Positions 34,094 through 43,464 are shown, counted from the stretch's first letter. The stretch: DNA of 64,000 nucleotides from Litorimonas haliclonae (GCF_965138505.1 NZ_CBCSCO010000001.1:806001-870000), one strand, 5' to 3'. Translations and numbers: made by a program. Notes: generated by a model not told the origin, from the sequence alone.

Positions 34094-35575
34094 ATGGCAA
34101 AAACTGTCCTGATTGTGGATGACGACCCGACCCAAAGGCGCCTTTTACAGGCCGTGGTCGAAAAAAGCGGGTTTTCGACTCTGCAGGCCGATAATGGCGA
34201 CGGGGCTCTGGATATCGCGCTTGGTACCAATTCAGACAAAGTTAGCGTCATGTTGCTCGATCTTGTCATGCCGGGCCGTGACGGGATGGATACATTAAAT
34301 GAATTAGCTCTTAAACGGCCTGACCTACCCGTCATTGTCCTGACCGCGAAAGGCTCCATCGAGACGGTTGTCACGGCCATGAAAGCGGGGGCCCGAGATT
34401 TCATTGTCAAACCGGCCTCACCCGAGCGGATTATCGTCTCTATCCGTAACGCGCTTGAAATGAATACGCTCGTCACCGAAGTCACTCGACTAAAGAAAAC
34501 ATCCGAAGGCAGTCTGCAATTTGATGATCTGATCGGGAATGCCGGCGCGATGCGCACCGTGGTCGCCATGGGCGAGCGCGGCGCAAAAGCCAATATCCCT
34601 ATTTTGATCACAGGTGAGTCCGGAGTTGGTAAAGAAGTTATCGCCCGCGCCATTCAAGGCGCGTCAGACCGCGCCGGGCGCCCCTTCATTACGGTCAATT
34701 GCGGCGCGATCCCCGAAAATCTGGTTGAGAGCATTTTATTCGGCCATGAAAAAGGATCTTTCACCGGCGCAAATACGAAACATTTAGGGAAATTTCAGGA
34801 AGCTCATACGGGAACGCTTTTCTTGGATGAGATCGGTGAACTCCCTTTGGATATGCAGGTTAAACTCCTGCGGGTTCTGCAAGAAGGCGAAGTTGACCCT
34901 ATTGGGGCGAAACGTCCGACACCTGTCGATGTCCGCATTATCAGCGCGACAAACCGTGATCTTCAAGACTGCGTCTCGGACGGCTCTTTCCGCGAAGACC
35001 TTTATTACAGGCTAAATGTGTTTCCGGTTGCTGTTCCGCCCTTGCGCGAGCGCCGCGAAGACATTCCGGCGCTGACGGATCATTTCATCAAGCGTTTTAA
35101 CGCTCAAGAGCGTCTCAACGTATCGGGCGCGGCGCGTGAAACTATTGAGTTGCTTCAAAATTATGAGTGGAAGGGAAATGTCCGTCAATTAGAGAATATG
35201 ATTTTCCGAGCCATGATTTTATCAAATGGCGAAACTCTTCTGCCGCAGGACTTCCCGCAAATTACGGGTCTGGCGCCTTCGCTGTCAGAAGCTTCCGCGA
35301 CGCCTCCTCCCCAATCAGATTTGGATTCCTTGACGCAAACATGGGAAACCCAGACAGCGAAAGCGGCAGATGGAGATAAAGCTGTCCATGTGCTTGATCG
35401 CGAAGGACACCTTCGTAGTCTGGAAGATGTTGAGCGTGACCTTATTCAATTCGCAATCCAGAATTATTCCGGCCATATGAGCGAGATTGCGCGGCGACTA
35501 GGAATTGGGCGATCTACCCTTTACCGAAAAGTCCGGGAGCACTCCCTTGATGTTGATGACGTGCGCTCTGCGTAA
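34094..35575 (+). CDS. Sigma-54-dependent response regulator (NtrC family)
   Basis: A 493-residue regulator with a receiver domain (phosphoacceptor Asp56 in LLDLVMPGRDG), a sigma-54 AAA+ domain with Walker A GESGVGKE, GSFTGA loop and Walker B FLDEIGELP, and a Fis-type helix-turn-helix at the C-terminus (MSEIARRLGIGRSTLYRKV). Phosphorylation should drive ATP-dependent opening of RpoN promoters. ATG 34094 is preferred to the adjacent TTG. No histidine kinase is next to it, so its partner is unlinked. A TTAA-N7-CTAAC sequence close to a CtrA box lies 110 bases upstream. Confidence 0.93.
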   Translation: MAKTVLIVDDDPTQRRLLQAVVEKSGFSTLQADNGDGALDIALGTNSDKVSVMLLDLVMPGRDGMDTLNELALKRPDLPVIVLTAKGSIETVVTAMKAGARDFIVKPASPERIIVSIRNALEMNTLVTEVTRLKKTSEGSLQFDDLIGNAGAMRTVVAMGERGAKANIPILITGESGVGKEVIARAIQGASDRAGRPFITVNCGAIPENLVESILFGHEKGSFTGANTKHLGKFQEAHTGTLFLDEIGELPLDMQVKLLRVLQEGEVDPIGAKRPTPVDVRIISATNRDLQDCVSDGSFREDLYYRLNVFPVAVPPLRERREDIPALTDHFIKRFNAQERLNVSGAARETIELLQNYEWKGNVRQLENMIFRAMILSNGETLLPQDFPQITGLAPSLSEASATPPPQSDLDSLTQTWETQTAKAADGDKAVHVLDREGHLRSLEDVERDLIQFAIQNYSGHMSEIARRLGIGRSTLYRKVREHSLDVDDVRSA

Positions 35576-35730
35576 CCCAATCAGCTCTAAGTTTAACAAA
35601 TAGTGCCTGTCTGAATTGTAAGCTTTCAAACAGGGGTTTGCCGCAATCCAGCCCTATTTTTTTGATGTTATCAGTGCCAAACTGACTTATTGCCCGTTTC
35701 CATTCGGGTCTCAAATGAAAGGACTGCGTG

Positions 35731-36117
35731 ATGCGTTTACCTGTTTATTGCTTAGCTCTTTTAGGCGGACTTTCTTTGACAAGCCCCGCCTTGGCTGCAG
35801 ACCTGCCAAAAGATTTCTCTGCTCTGGATACAAATTCGGACGGCCGTGTGACTTTCTCTGAATATCAAACCTTTGCCAAAGCTAAAGGCGTGTCGGCCAC
35901 TGAAGCGGCCCAAGACTTTGTTCGGGCGGCTCAAGGCGACGCCGTGCTCACAAAAGACGAATTAAATTTAGCGCTTATGGTAGAGGGGCAGGCTTATGCT
36001 CTTAAACCGAAGAATACGCCGAAAGCAGCTATTCCTTCAGGTCCGCAACCGCTCTCCGAGGTGCAGGACGTGAATGAAGAGCCTATTTTCGCATATGAAG
36101 CGATACCGGTAGACTAA
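35731..36117 (+). CDS. Secreted EF-hand protein 1
   Basis: A 128-residue protein with a signal peptide (cleavage probably near ALAADL) and one canonical calcium loop, DTNSDGRVTFSE, followed by a helix and a second motif (AAQGDAVLTKDELNL) that looks like a degenerate EF-hand. The C-terminal 40 residues are Pro-rich and acidic. AAAGGA precedes ATG 35731. It is the first of three tandem paralogues; role unknown, presumably Ca2+ binding outside the cytoplasm. Confidence 0.8.
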   Translation: MRLPVYCLALLGGLSLTSPALAADLPKDFSALDTNSDGRVTFSEYQTFAKAKGVSATEAAQDFVRAAQGDAVLTKDELNLALMVEGQAYALKPKNTPKAAIPSGPQPLSEVQDVNEEPIFAYEAIPVD

Positions 36118-36311
36118 CATTTCTTCTCCGTCTTCTCTTAAAATGGGGGCTTAAATGATGGCGGGTTTGAAGAATCGCTATCTTGCGGACATTTAATGAA
36201 ACGATTACGGGGCCGCCTCGTTATTAGTATGACGGTCGCAGGCGAAAAACATTCCTCCCCCCTTCAAACTGTTTTTTCTGCGGCCGTCGCATAATAACAA
36301 AGGAGATTTCA

Positions 36312-37154
36312 ATGACCTATCGTAATTCTGCCGCCATCGCCGCTTTTTCCGCCGTTTTATTCGCCGCCCCAGCTTATGCGGGGTCTCATATGGAAGGCGA
36401 AAAAGCCGACATGTCTAAAAAAGATGTGTTTATGAAAATCGATGCCAATAGCGATAGCAAATTGACTTTCACAGAATTTGCAGACTTCAGCGAAGCGCAC
36501 GGCGTAAGCTCTTCGGACGCCGCGATGGAATTTACACGTCTGGCCGGCGAGCAAACGACTATTAACATGGAAGGCTTCGAAGAGCTCGACATGAAGGCTT
36601 ATAAAGGCCACAAAAAGGATAAGATGAAATCCTCCATGAAGGACAAGGGGATGAAGGACAAAGAGGCGAAAATGTCTGCGCCGGAATCCATGAACCAGTC
36701 AGCCAGTGCATCTGCTGAAACCTCCGCTATGATGAACGCCGAATATGGTGATTTTGCTAAGCTGGACAGCGATTCTGATGGCAGCGTAAGTTTTAAAGAA
36801 TATCATAAAATGCGCAAATCGCAGGGCGTAACAAGCACGACCCAAGTTGCTCAGGAATTTACCCGCTTAAGCGGGGGGGAAGCTATGTTGAGCGCGGATC
36901 AATATCAGATGGCAAAAGCCAATGATGTCCTAAACCGACCTTCATATCGTGCCCAGACGAACTCCCAAGTCCGGGGCTCTGTAATATCTAATATGAAAGA
37001 AGCGGAAACAGTAGACTTGCCAATCGATAATAATCCGGCCGGTTTAAATCAAATGAATAGCTCTGAACTAGAGTCAAATATGACTAATTCGGGGGCTGAC
37101 ACAGATTTGGAAAAAAGCTCCAATCCACAGATGGAAGTCTGGGGCGATAAGTAA
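36312..37154 (+). CDS. Secreted EF-hand protein 2, two repeat units
   Basis: A 280-residue secreted protein. After the signal peptide (ending AYAGS) come two repeat units, each one EF-hand plus a degenerate second hand: loop DANSDSKLTFTE (Gly6 replaced by Ser) near 43 and loop DSDSDGSVSFKE near 152. A Lys/Met-rich linker (about 95-125) separates them and the tail is Asn/Ser-rich. AAGGAGA precedes the start and a strong terminator follows. It is likely the product of duplication from the neighbouring gene. Confidence 0.8.
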   Translation: MTYRNSAAIAAFSAVLFAAPAYAGSHMEGEKADMSKKDVFMKIDANSDSKLTFTEFADFSEAHGVSSSDAAMEFTRLAGEQTTINMEGFEELDMKAYKGHKKDKMKSSMKDKGMKDKEAKMSAPESMNQSASASAETSAMMNAEYGDFAKLDSDSDGSVSFKEYHKMRKSQGVTSTTQVAQEFTRLSGGEAMLSADQYQMAKANDVLNRPSYRAQTNSQVRGSVISNMKEAETVDLPIDNNPAGLNQMNSSELESNMTNSGADTDLEKSSNPQMEVWGDK

Positions 37155-37183
37155 TACCCGATCAAGCAAAACCAATTTTTTTA

Positions 37184-37206
37184 GCCCGCCTATGGCGGGC
37201 TTTTTT
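37184..37206 (+). terminator. Terminator after EF-hand gene 2
   Basis: A perfect 7-bp stem GCCCGCC-TAT-GGCGGGC followed by TTTTTT, 30 bases after the stop. Confidence 0.92.
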
Positions 37207-37357
37207 GTGTCCGCGAGACTTTGACCGCATACCACGTTTGCCTTGATGCCACCGTAGCTACCATTGTTTTTTAACGCAACGAACCGGCGCGTCGGGCATT
37301 ACATATACAGATACACACTCAACTGGGGGTGTTTGCTGATAAGAAAGGAATTTCAAC

Positions 37358-38473
37358 ATGACTTATTTAAAATCAACGTCCATCGCAATGGCCCTCACGG
37401 CTATACTGGGCGCCTCTAGCGCTTTTGCCGGAGAAACGCCTCCAACATTTTCAGAGCTTGATGCCGATGCCAATGGGCAAGTCTCATTTTCTGAGTTCGC
37501 AAAACACAAAGAGAAAAAAGGAAAGACACTCACGAACGCTCAGCGTCAGTTTAATGTGATTTCCGGCGGCAATGAAAGCTTTACAGCTGAGCAATATAAA
37601 AGCTCATTTGCTGTAAAGGGCGAAGTGGACGCTATGGACACTGATCCTGTTGTCGTCATGCCGTCTGAGACAACCGACGTGAAAGACGCCGTAGATTCTT
37701 CAGATTCTGGTGTTGTGGTCGATGAATTTGATGAAACCCCAGACGCCGAGCCAAAGGTTCAAGTTGATGAGTCTATGGATACCGAATCTATGGCAGACGA
37801 TGCCATGGAAGCTGAAGAGGATGCCATGGAAGTAGAATCTGACGCTATCGAAGCCGAAACCGACGTCATGGAAATGGAAAATGATGCCGTGGAAGTCGAA
37901 ACTCTGGACAGTGACGCTGTGATAGAGTCAGATTCAGTCGACAGTGAGACAAAAGTGAACACTGAAATGGACATTCAGACCGAAACAGATGTCGAGACTG
38001 AGATGGGTTTAGAAGAAAATGAAATAGCTCTAGAGCCTGAGATCCCTTCAACGATAGATACTACGACCGAATCTGACGCACAGCTAGAAACCGATGTAGA
38101 AGGCGATGCTGTCTTAGAAACGGATCCGGCACTTGAAAGCCCGATGCTTGAGGACCCCGTTCTTGACAACGAAGTTATGACGGACACTGAGACGACGATT
38201 GATTCCCCGCAAGTGGAAGATTCCGAGCTCAACATAGATCCGACTGTAGACGCAGTGACGGGAGAGAACGATGCTTCTTACGAGACTGAGTTCTCCGTAC
38301 CGGAAGCTCCAGAAACGCCGTCTTTGGACGAGACCGACCCAGTGGTGGAGTCCGAGATGGAAAGTGATGTTGAGTTACAAGAGAATATGACTCTGGAAGA
38401 AAATTCTGGTGTGGATCTCGACATTAAATCAGATGTCGAAACAAATTTGGAAACTGAAACCGACCCTAACTAA
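37358..38473 (+). CDS. Secreted EF-hand protein 3 with long acidic tail
   Basis: A 371-residue secreted protein starting MTYLKSTSIAM, like its neighbour's MTYRNSAAI. After the signal peptide (ending AFAGE) there is one EF-hand loop, DADANGQVSFSE, and a degenerate second hand. Residues from about 90 to the end are a low-complexity Asp/Glu/Thr/Val/Ser tract with imperfect repeats (AMEAEEDAMEVESDAIEAET) and almost no basic residues. That tail could be a low-affinity calcium buffer or surface polymer (inference). It has its own terminator. Confidence 0.78.
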   Translation: MTYLKSTSIAMALTAILGASSAFAGETPPTFSELDADANGQVSFSEFAKHKEKKGKTLTNAQRQFNVISGGNESFTAEQYKSSFAVKGEVDAMDTDPVVVMPSETTDVKDAVDSSDSGVVVDEFDETPDAEPKVQVDESMDTESMADDAMEAEEDAMEVESDAIEAETDVMEMENDAVEVETLDSDAVIESDSVDSETKVNTEMDIQTETDVETEMGLEENEIALEPEIPSTIDTTTESDAQLETDVEGDAVLETDPALESPMLEDPVLDNEVMTDTETTIDSPQVEDSELNIDPTVDAVTGENDASYETEFSVPEAPETPSLDETDPVVESEMESDVELQENMTLEENSGVDLDIKSDVETNLETETDPN

Positions 38474-38495
38474 GATTTGTCTCTCCTGACAAATA

Positions 38496-38530
38496 ACCCG
38501 TTCCACGAAAGTGGGGCGGGTCTTTTTTTT
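38496..38530 (+). terminator. Terminator after EF-hand gene 3
   Basis: An 11-bp stem with two G-U pairs, ACCCGTTCCAC-GAAA-GTGGGGCGGGT, followed by C and eight T. Confidence 0.9.
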
Positions 38531-38565
38531 GCCTGCGACTAAGCCTAGATTTTAGTCCGACCTAA

Positions 38566-39198
38566 TTAGCCGTCAGATTTGACTAAGCGTAAAAATGGCT
38601 TCTTAGGGTTAGGCGTTTTCGGCGGTTCCGGAACATATTCAGGCAAAAAGGGTTCGATTTTCGGATCACTGAAATCAACATCCGGCTTTTTCAGCGCCGG
38701 TTCTTCAGGCATGTCCTCTTCAATCTGCCGGACGCGAGGGGAATAGCCTTTTCCGCCGAAACCTTTTTTGGTGCTTAAACCCTTTTTCGGTTTTGACTTC
38801 CAGCTGCCCGCCGAACGGCTGTAATCTGCATCGGGATCGTCATCTTGATCTCCATCGGCCTTCTTCGCTTTCAGCTCTTTGACCTTTTTATTCATGCGCG
38901 ACACAACCTGTTTTTGGGCCAAGGACAGCGCATCACCGGCGCGTCCTTTTTCCGGATCGTGAAAAGCGGAACCATAGGTTTCGAGACGTTCTAATACGCT
39001 CTCGCCAAACTCATCTTCGAAATCGCTAATATGGCCCAGCTCGGTCAATTTAGCATGAAGTCTGGCAATTTTGCGGCGGGCATTCCGAGCAGAACGTTCC
39101 CGCGCTTTGGCCATTTTATCACGAAAGGCCGTTTGCGCTTCGTCCCGCGCTACCTGTTCCGCTTGCCATTGTTGCTTGTCATAATCGGACATAAACAT
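38566..39198 (-). CDS. Charged hypothetical protein
   Basis: A 210-residue protein without recognised domain. Residues 1-60 are a helical Gln/Arg/Lys/Ala-rich region, the middle holds SVLERLETYGSAFHDPEKGRAGDALS, and the rest is Lys/Asp/Pro-rich and probably disordered (KPKKGLSTKKGFGGKGYSPR, later Pro-Glu repeats). No signal peptide or membrane helix. Start is ATG 39198 or ATG 39192, with no clear ribosome site for either. It is transcribed in the same direction as the upstream gapR. Confidence 0.6.
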   Translation of the reverse strand: MFMSDYDKQQWQAEQVARDEAQTAFRDKMAKARERSARNARRKIARLHAKLTELGHISDFEDEFGESVLERLETYGSAFHDPEKGRAGDALSLAQKQVVSRMNKKVKELKAKKADGDQDDDPDADYSRSAGSWKSKPKKGLSTKKGFGGKGYSPRVRQIEEDMPEEPALKKPDVDFSDPKIEPFLPEYVPEPPKTPNPKKPFLRLVKSDG

Positions 39199-39336
39199 CG
39201 TCTAGCAGATACAGAACAGAAGCGGAACACTTAATTTGTTTAGCTTGCCTTTTGCGGCAGGAGAAAAATCAAAGGAAGCCGGATGGCTTTCAAGATTTTA
39301 ACGACGCCCCGAAAAAGGTGAGATAGGCAAATTAAA

Positions 39337-39603
39337 CTATTGGTCGGCAACGACTTCCATATACATATCAAGCAACGCTTCTTGTTCCGCCCGCTCAGAC
39401 TCGTCCTGTTTGCGCAAAGAAACAACTTTGCGCATGACTTTGGTATCAAACCCAAAACTTTTCACTTCGGAATAAACTTCTCGGATATCCGTTGCCAGCT
39501 CGGCCTTTTCGGCTTCCAAACGTTCAATACGAGCGATAAATTGTTTCAGTTTTTCACGGGTGGCCTGACCCATTTGGTCAGCGCGGTCTGCATCGGAAAT
39601 CAT
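39337..39603 (-). CDS. gapR: GapR, nucleoid-associated protein (DUF2312)
   Basis: An 88-residue protein of the DUF2312 family. ATREKLKQFIARIERLEAEK and DIREVYSEVKSFGFDTKVMR are near-invariant segments. In Caulobacter GapR binds overtwisted AT-rich DNA and helps topoisomerases during replication and transcription. AAAGAGG precedes the ATG. It is upstream of the charged hypothetical gene on the same strand. Confidence 0.95.
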   Translation of the reverse strand: MISDADRADQMGQATREKLKQFIARIERLEAEKAELATDIREVYSEVKSFGFDTKVMRKVVSLRKQDESERAEQEALLDMYMEVVADQ

Positions 39604-39776
39604 ATTGGCCTCTTTATCCTAAAATCCTATGGAAAGGTCTGGTATCGTGTCAAAGCGCCCCCTGCTATGGGCGGGTGCAGAGGAAATTGTGGACAAGCGA
39701 ATTAGTCGCAATTTTATCCCTGCCCCTATGACGTATAACCCCCTATAAGGGTTGGCAAATTTATAAGGAGAGCCTG

Positions 39777-39977
39777 ATGCTCTATATTTTATACGCACTG
39801 ACACTTGCTTCGTTTCTTTATGTTTTATTCACGCTCGTCATGGGCGCTAAATCCATGGGCGGAAAGAAAACGGGCGACCGAGAGAAGTCCAATATCTGGA
39901 TGCGCCGCCGGATCGTGGGCCAAGTTATCGCTATTGGCCTGCTTATTTTGACTGTTTACGTCAAAACCAGAGCCTAG
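39777..39977 (+). CDS. HIG1-like twin-transmembrane protein
   Basis: A 66-residue protein with two helices (about 3-24 and 45-62) and a polar loop containing MGGKKTGDREKSNIWMRRRI, as in bacterial HIG1/twin-TM proteins, whose mitochondrial relatives aid cytochrome oxidase assembly. It precedes the cobalamin adenosyltransferase gene by 4 bases, and its ribosome site (AAGGAGAG) is good. In many alphaproteobacteria a twin-TM gene sits at this position. Confidence 0.75.
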   Translation: MLYILYALTLASFLYVLFTLVMGAKSMGGKKTGDREKSNIWMRRRIVGQVIAIGLLILTVYVKTRA

Positions 39978-39981
39978 CCCA

Positions 39982-40557
39982 TTGGTTAAACTGAACAAGA
40001 TATATACGCGCACCGGCGATGATGGATCGACAGGCTTGGTTGACGGCTCCCGCCTGTCTAAATCTGCCTTGCGCGTCAGAGCTTACGGCGATGTTGACGA
40101 AACCAATGCCGTTATCGGATTGGTTCGCCTCCATTTAGAGAACCGAAAAATTGATGACATGCTCTCGCGCATCCAAAATGACCTTTTCGACCTCGGCGCA
40201 GACCTGGCAACCCCACTGCCGAAAGAGGGAGAAGCAGACAGTGAATACGCCCTACGAATGGTAGAGAGCCAAGTCACGCGCCTCGAGAAAGAACTGGACG
40301 GTCTGAATGAGGATCTGCAACCGCTCAAAAGCTTCGTTCTTCCGGGCGGACATCCGCCGGCCGCCTATTTACATCAGGCCCGCACGGTTTGCCGCCGCGC
40401 CGAACGTATATGTGTGGCCTTAGGCGAAGTAGATGAGGTCAATCCGCAAGCCATCCAATATTTAAACCGCCTGTCCGATTTCCTTTTCGTCGCGGCGCGT
40501 TGGACGAATGACCAAGGCGAAGCGGATGTAAAATGGGTGCCGGGCGAAAATAGATAA
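39982..40557 (+). CDS. Cob(I)alamin adenosyltransferase, PduO type
   Basis: Transfers adenosyl from ATP to cob(I)alamin to make coenzyme B12. The 191-residue protein begins with TTG, giving KLNKIYTRTGDDGSTGL with the P-loop-like nucleotide motif, and later has VLPGGHPPAAYLHQARTVCR and YLNRLSDFLFVAAR of the PduO trimer interface. No good ribosome site precedes TTG, so translation is probably coupled to the HIG1-like gene. Confidence 0.93.
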   Translation: MVKLNKIYTRTGDDGSTGLVDGSRLSKSALRVRAYGDVDETNAVIGLVRLHLENRKIDDMLSRIQNDLFDLGADLATPLPKEGEADSEYALRMVESQVTRLEKELDGLNEDLQPLKSFVLPGGHPPAAYLHQARTVCRRAERICVALGEVDEVNPQAIQYLNRLSDFLFVAARWTNDQGEADVKWVPGENR

Positions 40558-40575
40558 GCCAAGAATAGATAGGCT

Positions 40576-40594
40576 CCGGCCTAAGGCAGGCCGG
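40576..40594. terminator. Hairpin between convergent genes
   Basis: CCGGCCT-AAGGC-AGGCCGG, a perfect 7-bp stem, lies between the convergent adenosyltransferase and senC genes. Neither side has a strong T-run, so termination is uncertain. Confidence 0.4.
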
Positions 40595-40608
40595 GTTTAG
40601 ACGCTATA

Positions 40609-41229
40609 TTATGACCCCGTTTTCAGCAGCGTTTTAACACGCGCCGCCATCTCCGCCGGCGTGCTCCGTCCGTAGAAATAATCAACAAATTTCCCGTCTT
40701 CGCCCATCAAATACATAATGTCTGAATGATCGACCGTATATTCTGCGGCGCTGTCAGGCGTGGGAACTTTGGTAGCGTAAACTTTATAGGCGGATTTGGC
40801 GGCGGCAATTTCGTCTTCCGTTCCGGTAAAGCCCTGTAGCCCCTCTGGAAACCCATTAGCCTCGACATATTGAGACAAGGTTTCGGTGGTATCCCGATCC
40901 GGGTCTACGCTAATCAGAATATAGCCGACGTCATCGCCTTGCTCACCCAGGAGAGACTGCGTTTGCCCCATTTTCTGCAAGGCCGTCGGACACACATCTG
41001 GGCAATAGGTAAAACCAAAATAGATCAAATGCGGTTTCCCGGTCAGCGCGTCCTCGCTTACGCGGACGCCGTCCTGATTGACCAAAGAAAACTCGCCGCC
41101 AATATCCGCTTGACCAGAGGTGACTGTCTTGCCCGCTTGCCCAGAAGCATTCGGCGTTCCTTCCGGTTGTCCGCACGCCAAAAGGCTCAGCGCGGCGAGG
41201 CTCACCATGGAAAATTTAACAAAAGGCAT
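40609..41229 (-). CDS. senC: SCO1/SenC copper-chaperone lipoprotein
   Basis: A 206-residue thioredoxin-fold protein that delivers copper to the CuA/CuB sites of cytochrome oxidase or acts as a thiol reductant. It has a lipoprotein signal (LLAC), the copper ligands in YCPDVCP (CxxxC) and the distal His in TVDHSDIMYL. It is divergent from regB. The linkage of SenC/PrrC with RegB and RegA is classical in Rhodobacter and relatives. Confidence 0.94.
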   Translation of the reverse strand: MPFVKFSMVSLAALSLLACGQPEGTPNASGQAGKTVTSGQADIGGEFSLVNQDGVRVSEDALTGKPHLIYFGFTYCPDVCPTALQKMGQTQSLLGEQGDDVGYILISVDPDRDTTETLSQYVEANGFPEGLQGFTGTEDEIAAAKSAYKVYATKVPTPDSAAEYTVDHSDIMYLMGEDGKFVDYFYGRSTPAEMAARVKTLLKTGS

Positions 41230-41383
41230 ATTGGGTCTCTAAGAATAGGGTCAGACTAAAAAGTTCTTTGCTTGGCATATCCAAGCCAGCTCCAAACGCG
41301 TATAGACCAAATATGGCCTGCACACTATCCCTTCTGACCTGTCAGATTGACGCTCTAGAATTCGAGAGCAGAAAGAAAGTATT

Positions 41384-42745
41384 GTGAATACGGCTCTGGA
41401 CCCAACCCTGCCCCTCGGCCTCCTTGAAATGGCTGATCCACCGAAACGGCCTGCGCGCTCCATGGGCCGCTTGCGGCGTTATACATTGGTCCTTTTGCGT
41501 TGGGGCGCCATTGGCGGGCAGGCTCTGGCTTTATTAATTGTCAGCCAAATTTTCGACTACCCCCTTCCGGCGCTCGCTTGTTCTGTCGTCGTCGGTTTGA
41601 GTGTGGTCGTAAATCTGGCGTTGACCACTTTGTTTCCCTTGGATCGCCGCGTCGGAGACTTCGAGGCGCTGCTTCAACTTGGGTTTGATATCATTCAGCT
41701 CGCCGCTTTGCTCTGGCTGACCGGAGGTATAACCAACCCTTTCGCCCTTCTCTTTCTGGCCCCGGTTGTGACCAGCGCCACGACCTTGTCTAAACCTGTC
41801 CTCCTGACCCTCGCTAGCCTGGCCACGGTCTTATCGCTTTTTCTTGTTTTCCATTACCGTCCTCTACCTTGGGATCCCGCCTCTCCATTAGACCTGCCCT
41901 TATTATTTCGCGTGGGGGTCTGGGTCGCCATCATCGTGGGCTCAATCTTTACCTCCCTCTATGCTTGGCGGGCAACGAAGGAGAGCCGAAAAATGGCTGC
42001 CGCTTTGGCCGCCACTGAAACTTTATTGGCGCATGAACATAAACTTTCTGCCTTGGGCGGCCTCGCCGCCGCAGCCGCGCATGAATTAGGAACGCCTCTT
42101 GCAACTATTCAGGTTGTCGCCAAAGAGATGAGCCGCGAAATTCCGGAAGGAACGTCCCTTTCAGAAGACGCCGCCCTGCTTTTATCACAAGCCCAACGGT
42201 GCCGCTCCATATTGGAGCAGCTTTCTTTGCGCGGCGATGAGGGCGACGCCATTCATGACCAGCTCTCAATTGAGGACTTATTCGAAGAAGCCGCCGAACC
42301 TTTCATTGATATTGAACCGGATATAGCGATTGATACGGACGGGGTCGGGCCTGAACCTGCACTGCGCCGCCAAGCCGAGCTGGTTTATGCCATGAAAAAC
42401 TTTGTCGAAAACGCCGTTGATTTCGCTCGCGACCAAGTCAACCTCACCGGACATTGGACCGAAGATTACATCACTTTGACGATTGATGATGACGGACCAG
42501 GGTTCGAGCCAACGATTTTAGGCCGTTTGGGTCAACCCTATGTGACCATGCGAAATCGACAAAAAGCTAAACCCGAACGCGCTGGGGGGTTAGGACTTGG
42601 GGTGTTTATCGCTTCGACCCTGATAGAACGGACAGGCGGCACAGTGCGTTTCACACGGGCCCCAATTGGCGGAGCGCGAGTTCAAGCAAAATGGCCGCGA
42701 AAGACCTTGATAGCACCGCCAACGCCTCAAGAGACCTCTCCTTAA
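41384..42745 (+). CDS. regB: RegB/PrrB-type redox sensor histidine kinase
   Basis: A 453-residue kinase with five or six transmembrane helices in residues 32-195. The quinone-binding heptapeptide GGITNPF (114-120) is intact. The H-box AAHELGTPLATIQ has His233, and Cys273 in QRCRSILEQL matches the redox-active cysteine of RegB. N, G1 (DDGPGF) and G2 (GGLGLGVF) boxes complete the ATPase domain. It phosphorylates RegA when the quinone pool is reduced. The GTG start follows a purine-rich stretch. RegA lies 108 bases downstream. Confidence 0.95.
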   Translation: MNTALDPTLPLGLLEMADPPKRPARSMGRLRRYTLVLLRWGAIGGQALALLIVSQIFDYPLPALACSVVVGLSVVVNLALTTLFPLDRRVGDFEALLQLGFDIIQLAALLWLTGGITNPFALLFLAPVVTSATTLSKPVLLTLASLATVLSLFLVFHYRPLPWDPASPLDLPLLFRVGVWVAIIVGSIFTSLYAWRATKESRKMAAALAATETLLAHEHKLSALGGLAAAAAHELGTPLATIQVVAKEMSREIPEGTSLSEDAALLLSQAQRCRSILEQLSLRGDEGDAIHDQLSIEDLFEEAAEPFIDIEPDIAIDTDGVGPEPALRRQAELVYAMKNFVENAVDFARDQVNLTGHWTEDYITLTIDDDGPGFEPTILGRLGQPYVTMRNRQKAKPERAGGLGLGVFIASTLIERTGGTVRFTRAPIGGARVQAKWPRKTLIAPPTPQETSP

Positions 42746-42853
42746 TGCATATCAATTCAGCCTTTTTCACCCTGCCATACGTATCGAAAATAAGGTAAAG
42801 AAGAAAAAGTTCTGTTAGAAAGATCGCCAGACAGAGAAGGTGAGACTAGAAAT

Positions 42854-43399
42854 ATGACTGAATATAACCTGCCGGACGACGCCAGCCTGTTAATTCTTGA
42901 TGATGATGGGCCGTTCCGTACCCGACTGGGCCGGGCGCTGGAACAACGCGGCTTTACTGTGACGACAGCAGAAACGGTGACGGAAGCGAAAGTCCTTGCC
43001 CGTTCCAAACCGCCCGCTTTCGCCGTGCTTGATATGCGGCTTGATGACGGGAACGGCTTAGACGTTATTGACCTACTTCACGAAACGCGGCCTGATTGCC
43101 GTATGGTGATGCTCACAGGGTATGGGAATCTGGCAACAGCCGTCTCTGCGGTGAAACGCGGGGCCGTCGATTACCTGGCGAAACCCGCTGACGCTGATGA
43201 TGTTTGCAAAGCTCTCCTCGCCAGCAAAGGCGAAGCGCCCGAGCCACCGGAGAACCCCATGAGCGCGGACCGCGTGAGATGGGAACATATTCAGCGTGTT
43301 TATGAGCTTTGCGGGAAAAATGTGTCCGAAACAGCGCGGCGGCTAAATATGCACAGACGGACTTTACAACGCATTCTCGCCAAACGCGCCCCGAGATAA
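42854..43399 (+). CDS. regA: RegA/PrrA/ActR response regulator
   Basis: A 181-residue regulator with phosphoacceptor Asp60 in AVLDMRLDDGNGLD and a Fis-type helix-turn-helix at the C-terminus (NVSETARRLNMHRRTLQRIL) that is nearly invariant in RegA homologues. Between them is the Pro-rich APEPPENP linker. RegA controls respiration, carbon and nitrogen fixation genes in the group. It is transcribed after regB and closed by a bidirectional terminator. Confidence 0.96.
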   Translation: MTEYNLPDDASLLILDDDGPFRTRLGRALEQRGFTVTTAETVTEAKVLARSKPPAFAVLDMRLDDGNGLDVIDLLHETRPDCRMVMLTGYGNLATAVSAVKRGAVDYLAKPADADDVCKALLASKGEAPEPPENPMSADRVRWEHIQRVYELCGKNVSETARRLNMHRRTLQRILAKRAPR

Positions 43400-43420
43400 T
43401 TTTAGATCATTGAATCAAAA

Positions 43421-43447
43421 AAGCCGCCCGAAAGGCGGCTTTCTTTT
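43421..43447. terminator. Bidirectional terminator between regA and phytase
   Basis: AAGCCGCC-CGAAA-GGCGGCTT, an 8-bp stem. The plus side is followed by TCTTTTC and the minus side by TTTTTT, so it can serve both convergent genes. Confidence 0.88.
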
Positions 43448-43464
43448 CATTCGGCATATAACGT

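Noticed and set aside
37759..38235. Ser/Thr-rich minus-strand frames opposite EF-hand gene 3
   Set aside because: They are antisense images of the acidic repeat tract, without ribosome sites or domains.
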